A stretch of 64,000 bases of DNA from Siphonodentalium dalli (GCA_032622095.1 CP136061.1:46817797-46881796), one strand, 5' to 3'. Positions 46,619 to 58,587 are shown, counted from the first letter of the stretch. Notes: a model not told the origin generated them from the letters alone. Program-made: numbers and translations.

Positions 46619-47512
46619 CCTAAGTTACTATTTCTTTGCCTTGAAATCTGTTATTTTTCACCATCTGGAATATTTGGCAGCTTGACAAAATCAGCTGATT
46701 TCTTACAGAAATAGTAGACCTGCGTGCACGAGCCGTTATGAGAGGTCATGCTAGGTCACGGCAGTGGCGACCAATTCATTTCGGAATAGAAGTCGATGAA
46801 AAATATTGCCATCAACAAGAATACGGTATGTTGTGATAGTTGACATGAGGATACATGCATTATAATTATTTACGAATCGGTAATCATGTTTTATCCATGC
46901 AAATATTCATGTTATATGGCACCATGCTGGTTGCACGTGAAAATACTATGTGTATACATTCGTGACAACACTTTTTGGGGAATTCCAATTTGAAGTAGGA
47001 ATCACCATATATGGAAGTTGTAAACCACACTCGCTGAACTCCAAACTGCCAAAAAACGTTATTTTAGGTCTTCTGCGGCAAATATTATATGGTGATTGAT
47101 ATTGATGTGAGTATTTATTGGGAATAAACTAATTTTGAAAACTAAATCGGCTTTTGGTGAAATTCCATTGTTAACTCTTTCGCTGCCAAACGCGCATAAA
47201 TGCGAACTTCGAAGACGCTGCCAATCGCGCATTTTTTGCGAATTTGGTATGTAGTCTAATGTATGGGATATAACTCTATTCTTTCCGGCATGTTTGACAG
47301 TGTACAATGTATTTATCTGTAGTACTGTTGCGCGCGAACAATTTAAAGCAACAATGTCCTCAAGGTCATGCTATTTCTGATGTTATGGGAGTACAGTCAG
47401 AGCCGGAATATTGCGTCATTGTTGTTAGCACGTGGTTATCAGTCGAAAATGGCTGCTCGCAAAAGACTCAGGACTGAAGAAGTTATTGTTATTACCTCTA
47501 TATTCTAATGAT

Positions 47513-47943
47513 ACTTATACCTATTATTTATGTGGGCAGTAGCCTCTATAGGGGCGCCTGCGGCTCATAAGATACTATGGGTGGCGGGATCGGGTGGTGG
47601 GTGGGTAACTAACCTCTATACTCTAATGATCGAGGGGCGCCTGCGGCGCATAAGATACTTATACCTATTATTTATGTGGCAGTAGCCTCTATAGGGGCGC
47701 CTGCGGCGCATAAGATACTATGGGTGGCAGGATGGGGAGGTGGGTGGGTAACTAACCTCTATACTCTAATGATCGAGGGGTGCCTGTGGCGCATAAGATA
47801 CTTATACCTATTATTTATGTGGGCAGTATCCTCTATAGGGGCGCATAAGATACTATGGGTGGCGGGTGGGTAACTAACCTCTATACTATAATGATCGAGG
47901 GGCGCCTGCGTCGCATAAGATACTTTTACCTATTATTTATTTA
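47513..47943. repeat. ~143-bp tandem repeat, three copies
   Basis: ACTTATACCTATTATTTATG starts units at 47513, 47657 and 47800 (a variant at 47922). Each unit contains two GGGGCGCCTGCGGCGCATAA motifs. Confidence 0.93.
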
Positions 47944-48077
47944 ACCCTTGTCTATTGTATCATTTTCCAGTGGTGATAACAGGCACCTAAATTAATTATG
48001 CTGGTGAGTTGATCATGCGTACGCCCGCGTGACCCATATAATTCACATAAATCATCGTAAAACCCAATTTTCCTGAA

Positions 48078-48560
48078 ATTCAAGATGGCCGTCAAGATCA
48101 CGTGACTTATAAGGGGCAGAGCAGGGTCATATGTCCCCCTGCAGGTATATATACATATGGGTATGGTTATATATATATATATCTATATTTGGAATTGTAC
48201 CTATCAGGGAATATTCAAGCAACAAAAGCACGAACTCAACAAAGTGCGCCATTGTATCCCATTTTGCTACAAATAGGTGGCAACTTGCATAAATCCAAGA
48301 TTGACGCCAAGGTCACGTGACCTGTTTTATGTCCAAAGTGGGTTCATATAGGTTACTCCCGTGTACCTTACTGTTGGATATCGTATAATTGGGTTGAAAA
48401 TTAGAAAACAAACAACACACCCATTCATACCCACACAAACTGTACATATACCGGCAAATAGCCACTAATCCAAGATGGCCGCCAATGTCACGTGACCTTG
48501 GTGGGCGTGTCCACGGCGGCATTCGACAGGGTATACCTATGTCTATATACATGTGAAGTT
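48078..48560. repeat. ~200-bp degenerate tandem repeat, three copies
   Basis: AAGATGGCCG...TCACGTGAC recurs at about 48084, 48298 and 48472. Confidence 0.8.
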
Positions 48561-48800
48561 TCAACTAATTATATTAGAAACTGATTGAGATATAATGTAT
48601 TACCCATATATACCTGAAATACATGGATATATGTACAGGATGTGTGGCACTGGGGGGTACGTCTGTGGTGGCGGGTTGGAGCGAAAGAGTTAATGTAACT
48701 GGATGATACGTGGACCATCGAATTGGATTATGTACCTATTTAAGTACAGTACATAGATATCTTTAGTGATGTTATTTAATTGTGGTTGCATGAATTATTG

Positions 48801-49030
48801 TTAACCCTTTCATGATGGGAGCTGCGCTGGTGCAGCATTAAAGATCCTTTGTCAGAGCATCCTCTAAATTATAAATACGAGCCTCGCATATGTACGAGAA
48901 TGTACTGGCTTACAATGTCAAGGTAAATATTGTTAGACCAATGTATTCTCTTTTATATGCGATAGGGAGTATCACATATAAAAGAGAATGCAATGACACA
49001 GGTTTTTCGCAAAATTTCAGGAAGGGTTAA
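48801..49030. mobile_element. Group C MITE
   Basis: TTAA-CCCTTTCATGATGGGAGC start, GAAGGG-TTAA end, two diverged palindromes. The left flank (TTAAGTACAGTACATAGATA to GAATTATTG) has an uninterrupted relative at 50620-50693. Confidence 0.88.
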
Positions 49031-49114
49031 AATTAGAGGAAGATTCCTCTTCAGCAACCAACTAGATGTCATTCTTACAGAGATAGGGCAATCTATTTAT
49101 GGATCATTTGTCAA

Positions 49115-49567
49115 CAAACCTGAGTTTAGTGTGCCTGTCATTGGCAGAATGAAGTCCCCAGAGGGTGAATTTAGGGATGCTAGCCCGCTACGGAATAGTG
49201 GGCTAGCATCACCAAATTCACCCTCTGAGGACCTCATTCTGCATGGCCTCATCTGCTATGGGAGAGATAGACTCAGATTGAAGTTCCCAAATGGTGAATA
49301 TTGTGATGTCCACCCATTGCAAACCTCGATTATGCAATGAGTCGTCTGCCAATTTGGGGATATAGAGAAACTAAAAAAGAAATAGAATCTGTGTGAAAAA
49401 GTTTCTCTAGAAATTTGATAATAAAGAAACATTCCAGACAAGATGACGTCTAAGCAGAATGAGGTCCCCAGAGGGTGAATTTGGTAATTCTATGCGGGAT
49501 AGCAACACTAAATTCACCCTCTGGGGACCTCATTCTACAAATGACAGGCACACTAAACTCAGGCTTG
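49115..49567. mobile_element. Group A MITE, full-length variant
   Basis: Perfect 8-bp duplication TTTGTCAA; ends CAAACCTGAGTTTAGTGTGC and the matching GCACACTAAACTCAGGCTTG. Confidence 0.94.
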
Positions 49568-49915
49568 TTTGTCAAAGTGTTATTGTCTCTTCATGCACAA
49601 AAATAAAACATTGCGGTATGTGGAAACCATAGCAATGCACCAGATGGAAAAGATTCGATGAAGTACAAATTGGACAAACGATTTCGAATCGGATCGTTGA
49701 AAGATTCCAACACGCATTGAATAAAATCGATTCACAAGGCCCTACATTAATATATTTAAGAAATGAATGTAGTTTAAGTGTGTTTTATTGATGGTATAGC
49801 ACTGTGGCCATTAGGCACGTTCAGGTGTCAACCCCGCATGCGGTTCACACTAAATATGTTACAACAATCACATTGACATACCCCTCAATAAAACACCTAA
49901 AATACATTCATTGCT

Positions 49916-50240
49916 TATTATACCCCATCCCAAAAGGTGGGGTGTATACTGGATTACATGCGTCTGTGCATCCGTCATTCCATCCATCCGCTCATATATC
50001 TCAACCATGGGTGATCTGATCTGAATGAAAATGGTATGCACGTTTGGCATCAGGAGGGCTTTCAAAAGAGGGTTCATTTCATTATCTGAAAATGTTGGAT
50101 TTCTGTCCGTTGTTTGTTAGAATTGTCAAGTATTGTGTTCGTTCATCACAATTTTTTTTTCACAATTTGGTTTCCGACCTGCCCATATTTGAATTTTCAC
50201 CATGGGGGTATCCCAGCACCCATGGTGCAACCTCTTGTAT
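49916..50240. repeat. Dispersed repeat of the 'GGGGTGTATACTGG' class
   Basis: TACCCCATCCCAAAAGGTGG start, GTCTGTGCATCCGTCATTCC tract, ends near ACCATGGGGGTATCCC. Confidence 0.6.
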
Positions 50241-50712
50241 TTATATATCTTTTTCATTATTAATGAACTCAGCTGAATTTTGTTAATGAAATATGTCTGC
50301 AGTTTGGATACTATACCATGCATCACTTTAAGTTAGCCCAATATTCTACCTGTGAATTATCGATCGATTAGTCTATGGCCGTACATTTTGAAAACACGCC
50401 CCGTTATTCTATCGACCACTTTTAGTCATCTGGGTAAACGAGATGTGACGTCGGTTTGTGTTACGATGTATTTTATTGGGTTATAAAACACATTAACCAA
50501 TTGGCAATTGACCATTCACGGAACAGGATTGTTTTTTTTATAACACACACAGGCTATGTAACTATTTTGAAGTAGTTGACAAATTTTAATAATTCAAGAC
50601 ACTGCCACTATCTACATTAAGTATTTAAGTACAGTACATAGATATTTTAATATATTTTAATTGTGGTTGCTTGAATTATTGTTAAACTTGCTGACACAGG
50701 CTTCCTTTATTT

Positions 50713-51046
50713 AATTGAGTTCAATACTGCTTCAAGAATTTTAACATATTAAGTATGTGCTTAATTAATGGTGACCATCCATTTTTCAAGATTTGATATA
50801 AACATTTAGGCAGAGATGAGTTTCAGCCTCACTTTCAGATCACAAGTACATAGCCAAATTCCCATCTTACCAGCTATCTCTAACACTGTGGCCTATTTTT
50901 GTTGATTGCTCCCAGCTTGAGCAGACTGACCTGAATATCAACATTGACAAGTTCCTTGATGTAACAGTTCATGGTAATGGCTTCTCACAATTTCTTACAC
51001 ACAACTGACATGTTGATATTCTTGAAGCAGTATTGAACGCAATTAA
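50713..51046. repeat. 35-bp inverted repeat pair
   Basis: GTTCAATACTGCTTCAAGAA at 50719 faces TTCTTGAAGCAGTATTGAAC at 51021; possible old TIR element. Confidence 0.65.
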
Positions 51047-51365
51047 ATTGCCATTCCACCATTTTACTATAGCTCAGATCATGTACTTTCTATGGCAGTT
51101 ATTCATTTCCCCTCAATTTGTATATTTGCTGAGAAACACTGTTCCCCCAAAATTTCCCTTCTAAAACTATGATTAAAGTAATCTTTTTGACATTTTGATT
51201 GTTATATGATATGCTTGATGTGGTTCTTAGATAGTATAGATTCCTTCATGTGGTGTACCAGCTTAACAATTAAGTAGTTTTCTGTGTAGGTCCATCTAAA
51301 ATTTCCACCTCTTGACTTAGCTCAGGCGCAGAAACCCCTCAAGCACACAATTTCTTACATTTTTG

Positions 51366-51442
51366 TGAAGTTTCGAAGATAAAGTGGCAAGCACTCATCA
51401 AACCGAACTTTCGAAGATAAATTGGCAAGCACTCATCAAACA
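51366..51442. repeat. 38-bp direct duplication
   Basis: TTTCGAAGATAAAGTGGCAA / TTTCGAAGATAAATTGGCAA, each followed by GCACTCATCAAAC. Confidence 0.85.
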
Positions 51443-51500
51443 CATTTCAGACTACATATTGGTTGGAAAAACTATCAAAACAATTTCAACCTATTTTTTT

Positions 51501-51714
51501 TGCCAGTGTAATTTCTTATATATGCGAGTCTCCCATAGGGAGCCTCGCAAATATAAGAGAATGCACTGGCTTACAAGGTCAAGGTAAATATTGTTAGGCC
51601 AATGTGTTCTCGTATATATGTGAGGCACCCAATGGGAGACTCACATATATAAGAGAATGCATTGGCACAGGGTTTTCACAAAATTTCAGGAAGCTCCAGT
51701 CATGGAAGGGTTAA
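51501..51714. mobile_element. Group C MITE, left end missing
   Basis: Two palindromes with TCTCCCATAGGGAGC cores; right end CCAGTCATGGAAGGG-TTAA. Confidence 0.88.
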
Positions 51715-52400
51715 TAATTTTGACTTTCTTGCAGATATTAAAGTTGCGAGTCAAATGAAAGAAAATAGGTTTGCCAAATGTCAATTATTCTTGAATATGT
51801 CAACTTTGGCAATTGTTAGTGTGTACAATACACAGAACTAGCGGAGAAAATTCCAAATGTATTGATATATCTCAAATTTGACAACGAACACACCAATGCA
51901 CCATGACTTTTTGAGAGCATCAGTTTGGGGGGGGGGGGGATTATAATGGGCATATGAAATCAAAGTGAAAATGTTGCATAGTTCAACAATTTATTCAACA
52001 AATAAATGCATAAAGCTCTTCCAAACTCAAAAAATAAATAATTTAAATCACAAAAATGACTATAAATGAGATTGTGACTTCTTTGTTATCAACTTTATGG
52101 AATGTGAACAAAAATATCAAAAGTTCAATATAAAAAAAACAGCTATGATTGAGGAAAGGAGTGACTGTTTCCGAGTGAATGTTTGCGGCAAATTGCAGGT
52201 AAAAGCTTGTCTAGAAAATAATCTCTAAGTTGGGTAGTTTGAATATATATGATAATTGCAGGTCTGGCAATACTTGGATATCACTTAGTTGGGTATAGGG
52301 GTATAGGGGTATAGGGGTATAGATATGCAAATTAATATTAATTGACCATTTAATTGTGGGTAGAACAGAGCCTGTGGTCAGCATATTTGAAATGGGCAAT

Positions 52401-52617
52401 TACAGTAATGCCCTAAATAATCGACTCCTTAACCACAGCAGAATTATGGGTAATTATTCAGGATTTAGTCAGAAATATGGCTTATTGCCATTCATCGGAA
52501 AGCTCTCACTGGGAGCTTTCCAATGAATGGCAACAAGCCATATTTCCGACTAAATCCTGAAAAGTTACCCATAATTCTGCTGTGGTTAAGGAGTCGATTA
52601 TTTAGGGCATTACTGCA
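52401..52617. mobile_element. Group D MITE, copy
   Basis: TA-CAGTAATGCCCTAAATAA start; right end reads ACTG-CA, one base off the TA. Confidence 0.92.
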
Positions 52618-54831
52618 AGTTTATTTTTGTGATCGTAAGCTATGGTATAGTGAAATAGTATTGAAGTACTGGGGGACGGGAGCCAGACTAAACACTAGTT
52701 CACTCAAAAACAGTATCTCCGTGACTGGAATTGGAGAGACTAGGTAATAAATCAATTGTCAAATGAAGAGGTCATTAAAGATGGATTATCTCTTCCTAAA
52801 TACGTTTTATATAGTTTACGGGGGTATAAAATAATAGATGAGACAAAGACGCCTCTCTGGTCGATATTTCTTATATAATGCGATTATCAATTGGGACATT
52901 TTTTCGTTACTATTTTTATAACAGACCGTCATGAGACGTTCATGAGATCTCAGATAAAGATAAGATTTCTCCCGCTTGCTTTGCTCCGACCGTTTCGAGC
53001 CATAAAATATCTCAAATTGATTGTACATATTTTACCAGAAAATATTTCAAAATAAAATCAATTTGTTACAGGAAGAGATAGACCATGTTTAACATAAATA
53101 CCCATGTTCTCAAGCAATTTATATGGAAAACTTGGTGAGGGACCATGGATGTAAATTTTTAGGAAATTATCAGATGTATAGATAAGTTTATGGAATTGTA
53201 ATAACATATAAAAAAAATTCCAAGTAGTCCATAAAATCTATGTTCCAGTGTATTTAGCCATATGACATCTTCAACAAATATACAATCTTATAATTTTCAA
53301 AAGATGAAGTAAACATTTGTGATAAAACTCTATGTGGAACAAAGATTATTATGATTAATAATCAACATTGCATGGACGTATAGGAGCACTTATCACAGCA
53401 ACACTATCACAGGATATATAAATATAAATATATTAATACATACATTAAATATATTAATACATAAATAGATGGAAATGAACATGAATGTATTGTGAATACA
53501 ATATGAATGGGAGTTATCTTAGCAAAAGTTTAAAAAATAACTTGAAGATACAAAATATGAAAACACATGAGACATGATAAGACCATGTAAAATCAATATC
53601 CCATATCTCAGGTCAAATAACTGTGAAAAGCATAACACGTTTGATTATATATATATATTCCACATCCGCTAGCTCCGAGTTTAATTTCAGTTGCCAATAT
53701 TTCCCAAACAGATATCCATAAAAAGTTTTATTGACCATCTGATTTGTTTTTTCCAAAATCACTCTATTAAGTATAGCACTGTATAGGGGATTCATTTTTT
53801 TTACACTTTTGACTGAAATTGTAGTCGGCCATTTTCACATTTTTAACGCATGTCTGAACATAGGATCAAATTAAAGTAATGAATCGGCAATCTGAACCAG
53901 AAATCAATCTCACTTCCATGAATGGTTGTATAAAAAACATTCTGCAGTTATTTTGTACCAATTAAAATAAAAATGTTGCACAAGAAAAGATTCGGGACCA
54001 TGTGCATGGGCCCGAGAAACAGAAAATTGACTCTGCATGGCCTAAACAGGAGATGAACCAAATTGTCAAGCTTTATGCAGTTATCTATATATAAAGCAGC
54101 AGGTGAATTGCTATTGGCAAGTTTGCGATTTCAGTTTAGTATCATCCAATCTCTCAACTAAAACCTGTCAACGCTGGAGTGAACATAGATTGTTTATGAA
54201 AAATTTACCTCTATAATTAGCTAAGTACTGGAAGCCACCTCGAGAATTTTTACATAAAGTATGGCAACTTGATCAATGATATTTGTTGATGAAAGGTCGC
54301 AAGATATAGATTAATAAATAGGCTAACCTGATATTTCATAGAATTTACATACTTCTGATTAAGTAAACCTTAGTGAAAGATTATCAGTCAACTGGACACA
54401 TCTATCTGTGCCAAATCGCTATCTCTTGATGTGCCGCATTGAAAGTACTCAAATATCTGTGACGAAGTTCACCATTTTGCCCATACCAGTTGGCCGTCTA
54501 TCGCAAACTCACTATTGATTGAACCAACAAAGAGACGCATGAAGCATTGAAAGTAAGTCAAGCAAGCAAGCAAACATTTTTATGTTTTGGTCGCTAATAC
54601 TGAAAGGTGGTGATGTACAATAATATTCATCAAGCATTAAAAAACAGCTGCGAGCCTACAATCTGTTTATCGTAATACTTCGTAAAACAAAATAAATGAA
54701 AAATAAATACGAATGAAACGCATATGTATATTAAAGGGAAGAACCCTGGTACAAAAATATGACAATTTGTTTCATTTTCACAGAGAATTGGCAAGTTTAG
54801 AGTAAATCATTAGAAATCAGCAGTTCTTGGT
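52618..54831. other. Gene-free AT-rich stretch
   Basis: No open frame or splice structure I can support; 52795-53100 resembles 44570-44900 (shared GGGACATTTTTTCGTTACTA), so at least part is dispersed repeat. Confidence 0.5.
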
Positions 54832-55442
54832 CAGGTCAGGCACATCCTGAATTCCACTATTATAGCGATATTCCACTATTATAGTGGTATTTGACCATTA
54901 CCGTTTTGTTAATTTGATAAAAGAGGGATAATCCAAAATCATATTTCCCACAAATATTATTCAAAATTAGATCGCACTAACTCGATACCATGCATATAGT
55001 TTGTCCAGGAGAATTATTAATCATGACGGCACACGATAAGCAACTCAATTAGCATGTAATTAGTTGAAATATTGTTATAAAGGAGCGATTGAGTCATCCT
55101 GCTATTGTCATTTAGAACGGGATATATTAGTAATAGTATAATATTATTGAATATCAAAGCTGGCGCAAAAGATTGCACAACGAAATTTGTCGGAAGACTG
55201 TTCATTCGCTGCGATATTGTTATGAGTGACATTTGGCTGTGCACTGGTATGCGCCGTCTTCTATTCCCGACGCAAATAAAGGAAACATGAATATGTTATA
55301 GTCAAATATCACTATAATAGTGGCATATCGCTATAATAGTGGCATATCGCTATAATAGTGGCATATCGCTATAATAGTGGCATATCGCTATAATAGTGGC
55401 ATATATCGCTATAATAGTGGAATTCAGGATGTGCCTGACCTG
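54832..55442. mobile_element. 611-bp TIR element with tandem repeats in its ends
   Basis: CAGGTCAGGCACATCCTGAA start and its exact reverse complement at the end, flanked by TTGGT on both sides. Inner part of the ends is a 20-bp tandem CTATAATAGTGGCATATCG, two copies at left and six at right. Confidence 0.88.
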
Positions 55443-55629
55443 TTGGTAGGATGATTATAAATGCTGTTTTTTGTGCGTTGATGTTGATGTGACCAAATTT
55501 ATTTTTCATCAGATTTCCCAGCTCTTGAATTCATATTAAAATTTAACTGCTCCAGTATGTTTTGGGTTCCAGGCTACTCATTGATGTCAGTACCACATAC
55601 GGACAAAGCACAAGAAGAACATCCGCAAA

Positions 55630-56031
55630 CAGGCCTCAAAATACGATGCGGGTCATTTGCAGAATGAGGTCCCCAGAGGGTGAATTTAGTGACGCTACCC
55701 CGCACCGTGGGCTAGCATCACTAAATTCACCCTCTGGGGACCTCATTCTGCTTAGGCCTCATCTTTTTTGGAAAGTATCTCTATTATCAAATCAACAAAT
55801 CTTTTAGTTTCTTTAGAAAGTTTCTTTTTAGTTTAGTTTCTCTTTATCCCCAAATTGGCAAATGACACAATGCATAATCGAGGGGCCCAATGGGTGCACA
55901 TTACCATTTGGGAACTTAAATCTGTGTCTAGGTCTCCCATAGCAGAATAGGCCAACAGCGGGGTGGCATCATTATATTCACCCTCTGTGGACCTCATTCT
56001 ACAAATGACCAGCACCCTATTTAGAGGCCTG
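55630..56031. mobile_element. Group A MITE, full-length
   Basis: Ends CAGGCCTCAAAATA and TATTTAGAGGCCTG; flanks TCCGCAAA and TCCACAAA match at seven of eight. Confidence 0.92.
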
Positions 56032-56343
56032 TCCACAAACAAACTTTGAAAATACTCAAGTATGGATTATTAGTCATAACATAACATTTATTCTGTGAGC
56101 ATAATTCCAGACAGGGACACAATGCTTGCTCTTAAAGGTCACTTAAGATGGCCGCAACACGCATGAAACACGCATATGGTCTCTGAAACATCTTGAGCTA
56201 TTTGTCTCTCTCTAAAACATCAGATTTCCATTTCCTAGATAACTGCATGATGAGTTTTCCAATCATGTTATACACTTATGCTAGCAGTGATTGTCCGAAT
56301 TGTAAATTCATATTTTCTCTACCCATATTGCAATATCTTCATT

Positions 56344-56349
56344 TTTATT
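56344..56349 (-). promoter_or_regulatory. Candidate poly(A) signal of the dynein gene
   Basis: AATAAA on the minus strand 53 bases after the stop codon. Another AATAAA overlaps the stop itself at 56401-56406 and one lies at ~56086. Confidence 0.4.
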
Positions 56350-56401
56350 TGAAAATGTGATGTAAAGGTATGGTAAAGGTTCATGTACCAAAATGGAGTG
56401 T

Positions 56402-56685
56402 TTATTTTGTGTCACAGAGAAGGCCGACGCCCCGAAGGGTCCAGTGATCAGGATTCTTGTTTGTCTTCAGTGACAGTGGGAAGATATAAGTGAGGTCTGT
56501 TCTCCTTGGTTTCTTGTAAACAGGACACTCATACTGATTAGACACCTTGAGTTGGTCTATCTGTACAGCGCTAACGTGAGCCACTGGTAGCATTGTGTAG
56601 AGCACCTTCGGTGTCGGTTCGATGATACGACAATTACGTTTGTCCCAACCAGCACCGTCCAGATAGAGACCATGAATATAAACTC
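56402..56685 (-). CDS. Axonemal dynein heavy chain (DNAH5/DNAH8 type), last exon
   Basis: Acceptor TTCTTATTGTAG; 284 bp to TAA at 56402. With the spare G of the previous exon it reads GVYIHGLYLDGAGWDKRNCR and ends KKPRRTDLTYIF...DHWTLRGVGLLCDTK. This is the C-terminal domain beyond AAA6 of an outer-arm dynein heavy chain, the motor ATPase of cilia and flagella. The six exons here total 1022 bp with exact phase continuity and give the last ~339 of about 4,500 residues; the motor ring lies past the right edge of the window. Nothing suggests inactivation. DNAH5 and DNAH8 are too close to separate from this part; other axonemal classes fit less well because of the YQTNTANE and IQPKDSGGG motifs upstream. 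Confidence 0.96.
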
Positions 56686-56810
56686 CTACAATAAGAAATT
56701 ATATTAATATTTGGACTTTAATTATATATAACTAGTTAACTATATATAACTGGTTAGCAGCTACATGTTGCACGAACAGGTACACTTTCTCAGCACCCTG
56801 CATTTTAGTG

Positions 56811-57072
56811 TTAACCCTTTCATGACCGGAGCTGAGCTGGTGTAGCATTAAAGATCCTGTGCCAGTGCATTCTCTTATATATGCGAGTCTCCCATAGGGA
56901 GCCCACATATATAAGAGAATGCACCGGCTTACATGGTCAAGGTAAATATTGTTAGGCCAATGCATTCTCTTATATATGCAAATCTCCCATAGGGAGCCTC
57001 GCATATATAAGAGAATACATTGGCACAGGGTTTTTGCAAAATTTCAGGAAGCTCCAGCCATGGAAGGGTTAA
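56811..57072. mobile_element. Group C MITE, full-length, in a dynein intron
   Basis: TTAA-CCCTTTCATGACCGGAGC and GCCATGGAAGGG-TTAA ends, two palindromes. The best-preserved group C copy; its right TTAA is also the first bases of a group G repeat. Confidence 0.94.
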
Positions 57073-57495
57073 AGGTACCCAATCCGATCAGACAATCCCC
57101 ATATCATCAAAATACAACAACAACAACATTTCTTCAAAATACGCTTTAGTTATCAGAATCAATTAATTGCAACAAAACAATGCTAACCACTGTGAATTAT
57201 GATATAAAATTTCCCAAAACGTGTTATTTATCAACATTTTGTTCAACAAAATATGGCCGTATTATCACTTGAGTATCACAAAATTTGGCCGTAATACCAC
57301 TTGAATTTAGAGTTATCCATCTTCATCTACAATTTTATCTGAGACTGTCCATTTGATGATGTTTTTATGGGCCACTAATACTTGCACATCTTGAGAAATA
57401 ACAAACTTCAATTCCTCGACTCGAATCAAATATTTTTTACCCCCAAAGCCAAAGAAATAGTAATTTGGGAGCGTTACTTCCAATAATGCATCTTT
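57073..57495. repeat. Group G dispersed repeat, long copy
   Basis: AGGTACCCAATCCGATCAGA start, ACAACAACAACATTTCTTC, ends near GAGCGTTACTTCC. Confidence 0.8.
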
Positions 57496-57559
57496 AAGAA
57501 TTAGATAAAACTAATTATTATTATCATAACCTATGTCAGAAATAACAAGAAACCCTTAC

Positions 57560-57686
57560 CCTCAGCAGGTGGAGCCATGACATCCTCCTTCATCATCTTA
57601 GTGATGTCATTGGTGAGAATGACAGTGTCGAGGGCCCAGCCTTTATGAGCTCGAGTTATCTCCTGCCTCATTGCTGTCAGGAAGCC
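57560..57686 (-). CDS. Dynein heavy chain exon (second last)
   Basis: 127 bp, donor GTAAGG, acceptor AATTTATTCAG. Reads [20 protein letters not shown] and then [20 protein letters not shown], the strongly conserved GFLTAMRQE block of the dynein C-terminus. The acceptor belongs to the first unit of a tandem repeat that fills the adjacent intron. Confidence 0.96.
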
Positions 57687-58008
57687 CTGAATAAATTATA
57701 ACAGTATCATGAATATTCATGTCAGAATGAGAGGTTACACAGAATAAATTATAAGTATCATGAATATTCATGTCAGAATGAGAGGTTACACAGAATAAAT
57801 TATAAGTTACATGAATATTCATGTCAGAATGAGAGGTTACACTGAATAAATTATAACAGTATCTTGAATGTTCATGTCTGAATGAGAGGTTAGACTGAAT
57901 AAATTATAACAGTATCATGAATATTCATGCCAGAATGAGAGGTTACACTGAATAAATTATAACAGTATCATGAACATATATGCGAGAGTAGAATGAGGGG
58001 ATACACTG
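57687..58008. repeat. 53-bp tandem repeat that includes the 3' splice site, about six copies
   Basis: Unit TGAATAAATTATAACAGTAT and CATGAATATTCATGTCAGAA, GAGAGGTTACAC. The unit next to the exon supplies its acceptor. On the minus strand three further units still read AATTTATTCAG and two read AATTTATTCTG. Confidence 0.93.
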
Positions 58009-58458
58009 CGTGTTTGTCAATACAGATCAACACTTGTTGGGTGTGAAGTGACTTTTCTGATAAAGTCTTAATGTAATTTTAATGTAACAGTCTGCTGTAC
58101 AACCCAAGTACATACAATTTAAACAAATAAAAAAAAACCTTTAATTATCAGAAATCACAAAAGGAAATATCTAATACAAGATGAAATGTGAATAGCTTTA
58201 ATGTACAAATCAAAATTTCAGTTCACTATAATTTGACAACATAAAAGTTGTTTGGAAATAGGCAATCTAACACTGAAAGTATCAGCAGATATAAAAATTA
58301 AGGCGAACTAAGAATTCTCAATACAGCAAACGTACGACTCATTCGCTAATTGGTAAAAAAAACATCTACCAATATGATTTGATTGACAGCTGTGGAAAGT
58401 TCCATTTATCATTGGATTCGGATATTTGTCTTGAATCTGACTGAGCTAAACAACGAAC

Positions 58459-58587
58459 CTGTGAGTTGAAAAATCCAGTCATCCAGAAACTGTTCGGTCT
58501 GCCTTCAGTCAGCCAGGTATGGAACTGAACGTGTCTGTCCAACAAATCAGTAAACCAGAAGCCGAGTGTGGCTGAATCCCAGGATAT
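58459..58587 (-). CDS. Dynein heavy chain exon
   Basis: 129 bp, phase 0 at both ends, acceptor TTCTGCCAG, donor GTTCGT. Reads ISWDSATLGFWFTDLLDRHV and later RPNSFWMTGFFNSQ, the LGFWF.(D/E)LL and FWMTGFFNPQ signatures of the family. Confidence 0.96.

Larger units (their letters stand above)
47171..48693. mobile_element. 1.5-kb TTAA-flanked element with internal satellites
   Basis: TTAA-CTCTTTCGCTGCCAAAC at the left and GGTTGGAGCGAAAGAG-TTAA at the right. Interior holds two unrelated tandem arrays and no transposase frame. Confidence 0.75.

Noticed and set aside
47513-47943. CRISPR-like or tRNA cluster
   Set aside because: 143-bp tandem satellite; no spacers and no tRNA fold.
22579-55807. Recurrent peptide text RMRSPEGEFxDA ... 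LNSPSGDLIL in many short frames
   Set aside because: Looks like a conserved protein family but is the translation of the group A hairpin, which reads open through both arms.
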